In this document: one piece after another, positions 5,512-5,542 of the stretch
How the letters are laid out: each line of letters begins with the position of its first letter
Position numbering within the stretch: the first letter of the stretch is position 1
Source: Desulfobacterales bacterium
GTDB lineage: Bacteria > Desulfobacterota > DSM-4660 > Desulfatiglandales > B25-G16
Reading direction: 5' to 3'
Assembly: GCA_013375335.1 (NCBI GenBank)
Contig: JABXJZ010000105.1
Location: 1 to 5,542 of the forward strand
DNA length: 5,542 nucleotides
Translations under genes and position numbers: made by a program
The notes under the pieces: generated by a model
What the model was told of the DNA's origin: nothing
Seen by the model: the letters and a program-made list of their open reading frames with translations, nothing else
Databases searched by the model: none

Positions 5512-5542
5512 GGGCAGCGCATTTGCAGCTTACATCCCCTTT

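Larger units (their letters stand above)
5205..5542. other. Gene-poor tail downstream of the dehydrogenase gene
   Basis: These 338 bp hold no gene I can support. Frames that run off the right edge on + (ATG 5451 or GTG 5453, with GAGG at 5444-5447) and on - (short Cys-containing translations ending near 5370-5400) are too short and resemble no family I recognise with confidence. Structure seen: a hairpin at 5303-5318, a T-run at 5405-5411 with only a 4-bp stem (GGTA/TACC, 5383-5397) before it, and a stronger hairpin at 5489-5506. The right-hand neighbour may start just beyond the edge. Confidence 0.5.

Noticed and set aside
5508..5530. CAGGGTTTTCCC on the minus strand resembling the cloning-vector lacZ priming region
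   Set aside because: The similarity stops after about a dozen bases, so it is chance, not vector sequence.
5451..5542. Possible start of a new + strand gene at ATG 5451 or GTG 5453 with GAGG at 5444-5447
   Set aside because: Only about 30 codons before the edge in either frame, ribosome-site spacing is tight for the ATG, and neither translation matches a family I recognise.
5370..5542. Minus-strand frames entering from the right edge, with Cys-containing translations faintly like a zinc-ribbon end of a transposase
   Set aside because: The Cys pattern does not form a proper CxxC pair, the frames are short, and no transposase catalytic motif is present.

Overview
This 5.5 kb stretch carries five protein-coding genes, all on the + strand, with no RNA gene, CRISPR array, transposase or phage gene that I can see. 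The MltF-type lytic transglycosylase, with signal peptide, points to a Gram-negative (diderm) bacterium with a periplasm. The mixed codon use and moderate GC (judged by eye, not computed) would suit an environmental proteobacterium or Desulfobacterota-like organism, but that placement is a low-confidence inference.

Layout: (1) 2-292, the C-terminal end of an FGGY-family carbohydrate kinase cut by the left edge; (2) an 84-bp spacer; (3) 378-1175, a complete HpcH/HpaI-family class II pyruvate aldolase with its full catalytic set; (4) 1207-2559, an MltF-like protein with signal peptide, solute-binding domain and lytic transglycosylase domain, 31 bp after the aldolase; (5) 2560-2900, a 341-bp intergenic region with several dyads, a 10-bp-period direct repeat, a consensus -35 hexamer and a LacI-type palindrome; (6) 2901-4073, a fold-type I PLP aminotransferase with a probable GTG start; (7) 4098-5204, a zinc-dependent medium-chain alcohol/polyol dehydrogenase, 24 bp downstream; (8) 5205-5542, a gene-poor tail with hairpins and no convincing gene.

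The genes probably form two transcription units: kinase (possibly)-aldolase-mltF, and aminotransferase-dehydrogenase. Kinase, aldolase and dehydrogenase together suggest breakdown of a sugar, polyol or sugar acid; the aminotransferase could supply or remove a 2-oxo acid used or made by the aldolase. The substrate cannot be read from the sequence. The transglycosylase has no obvious place in such a pathway and is the odd member. I see no proof of a new system. The points most worth checking are the aldolase/aminotransferase/dehydrogenase combination, the altered ligand pocket in the MltF sensor-like domain, and the altered zinc-site motif in the dehydrogenase.
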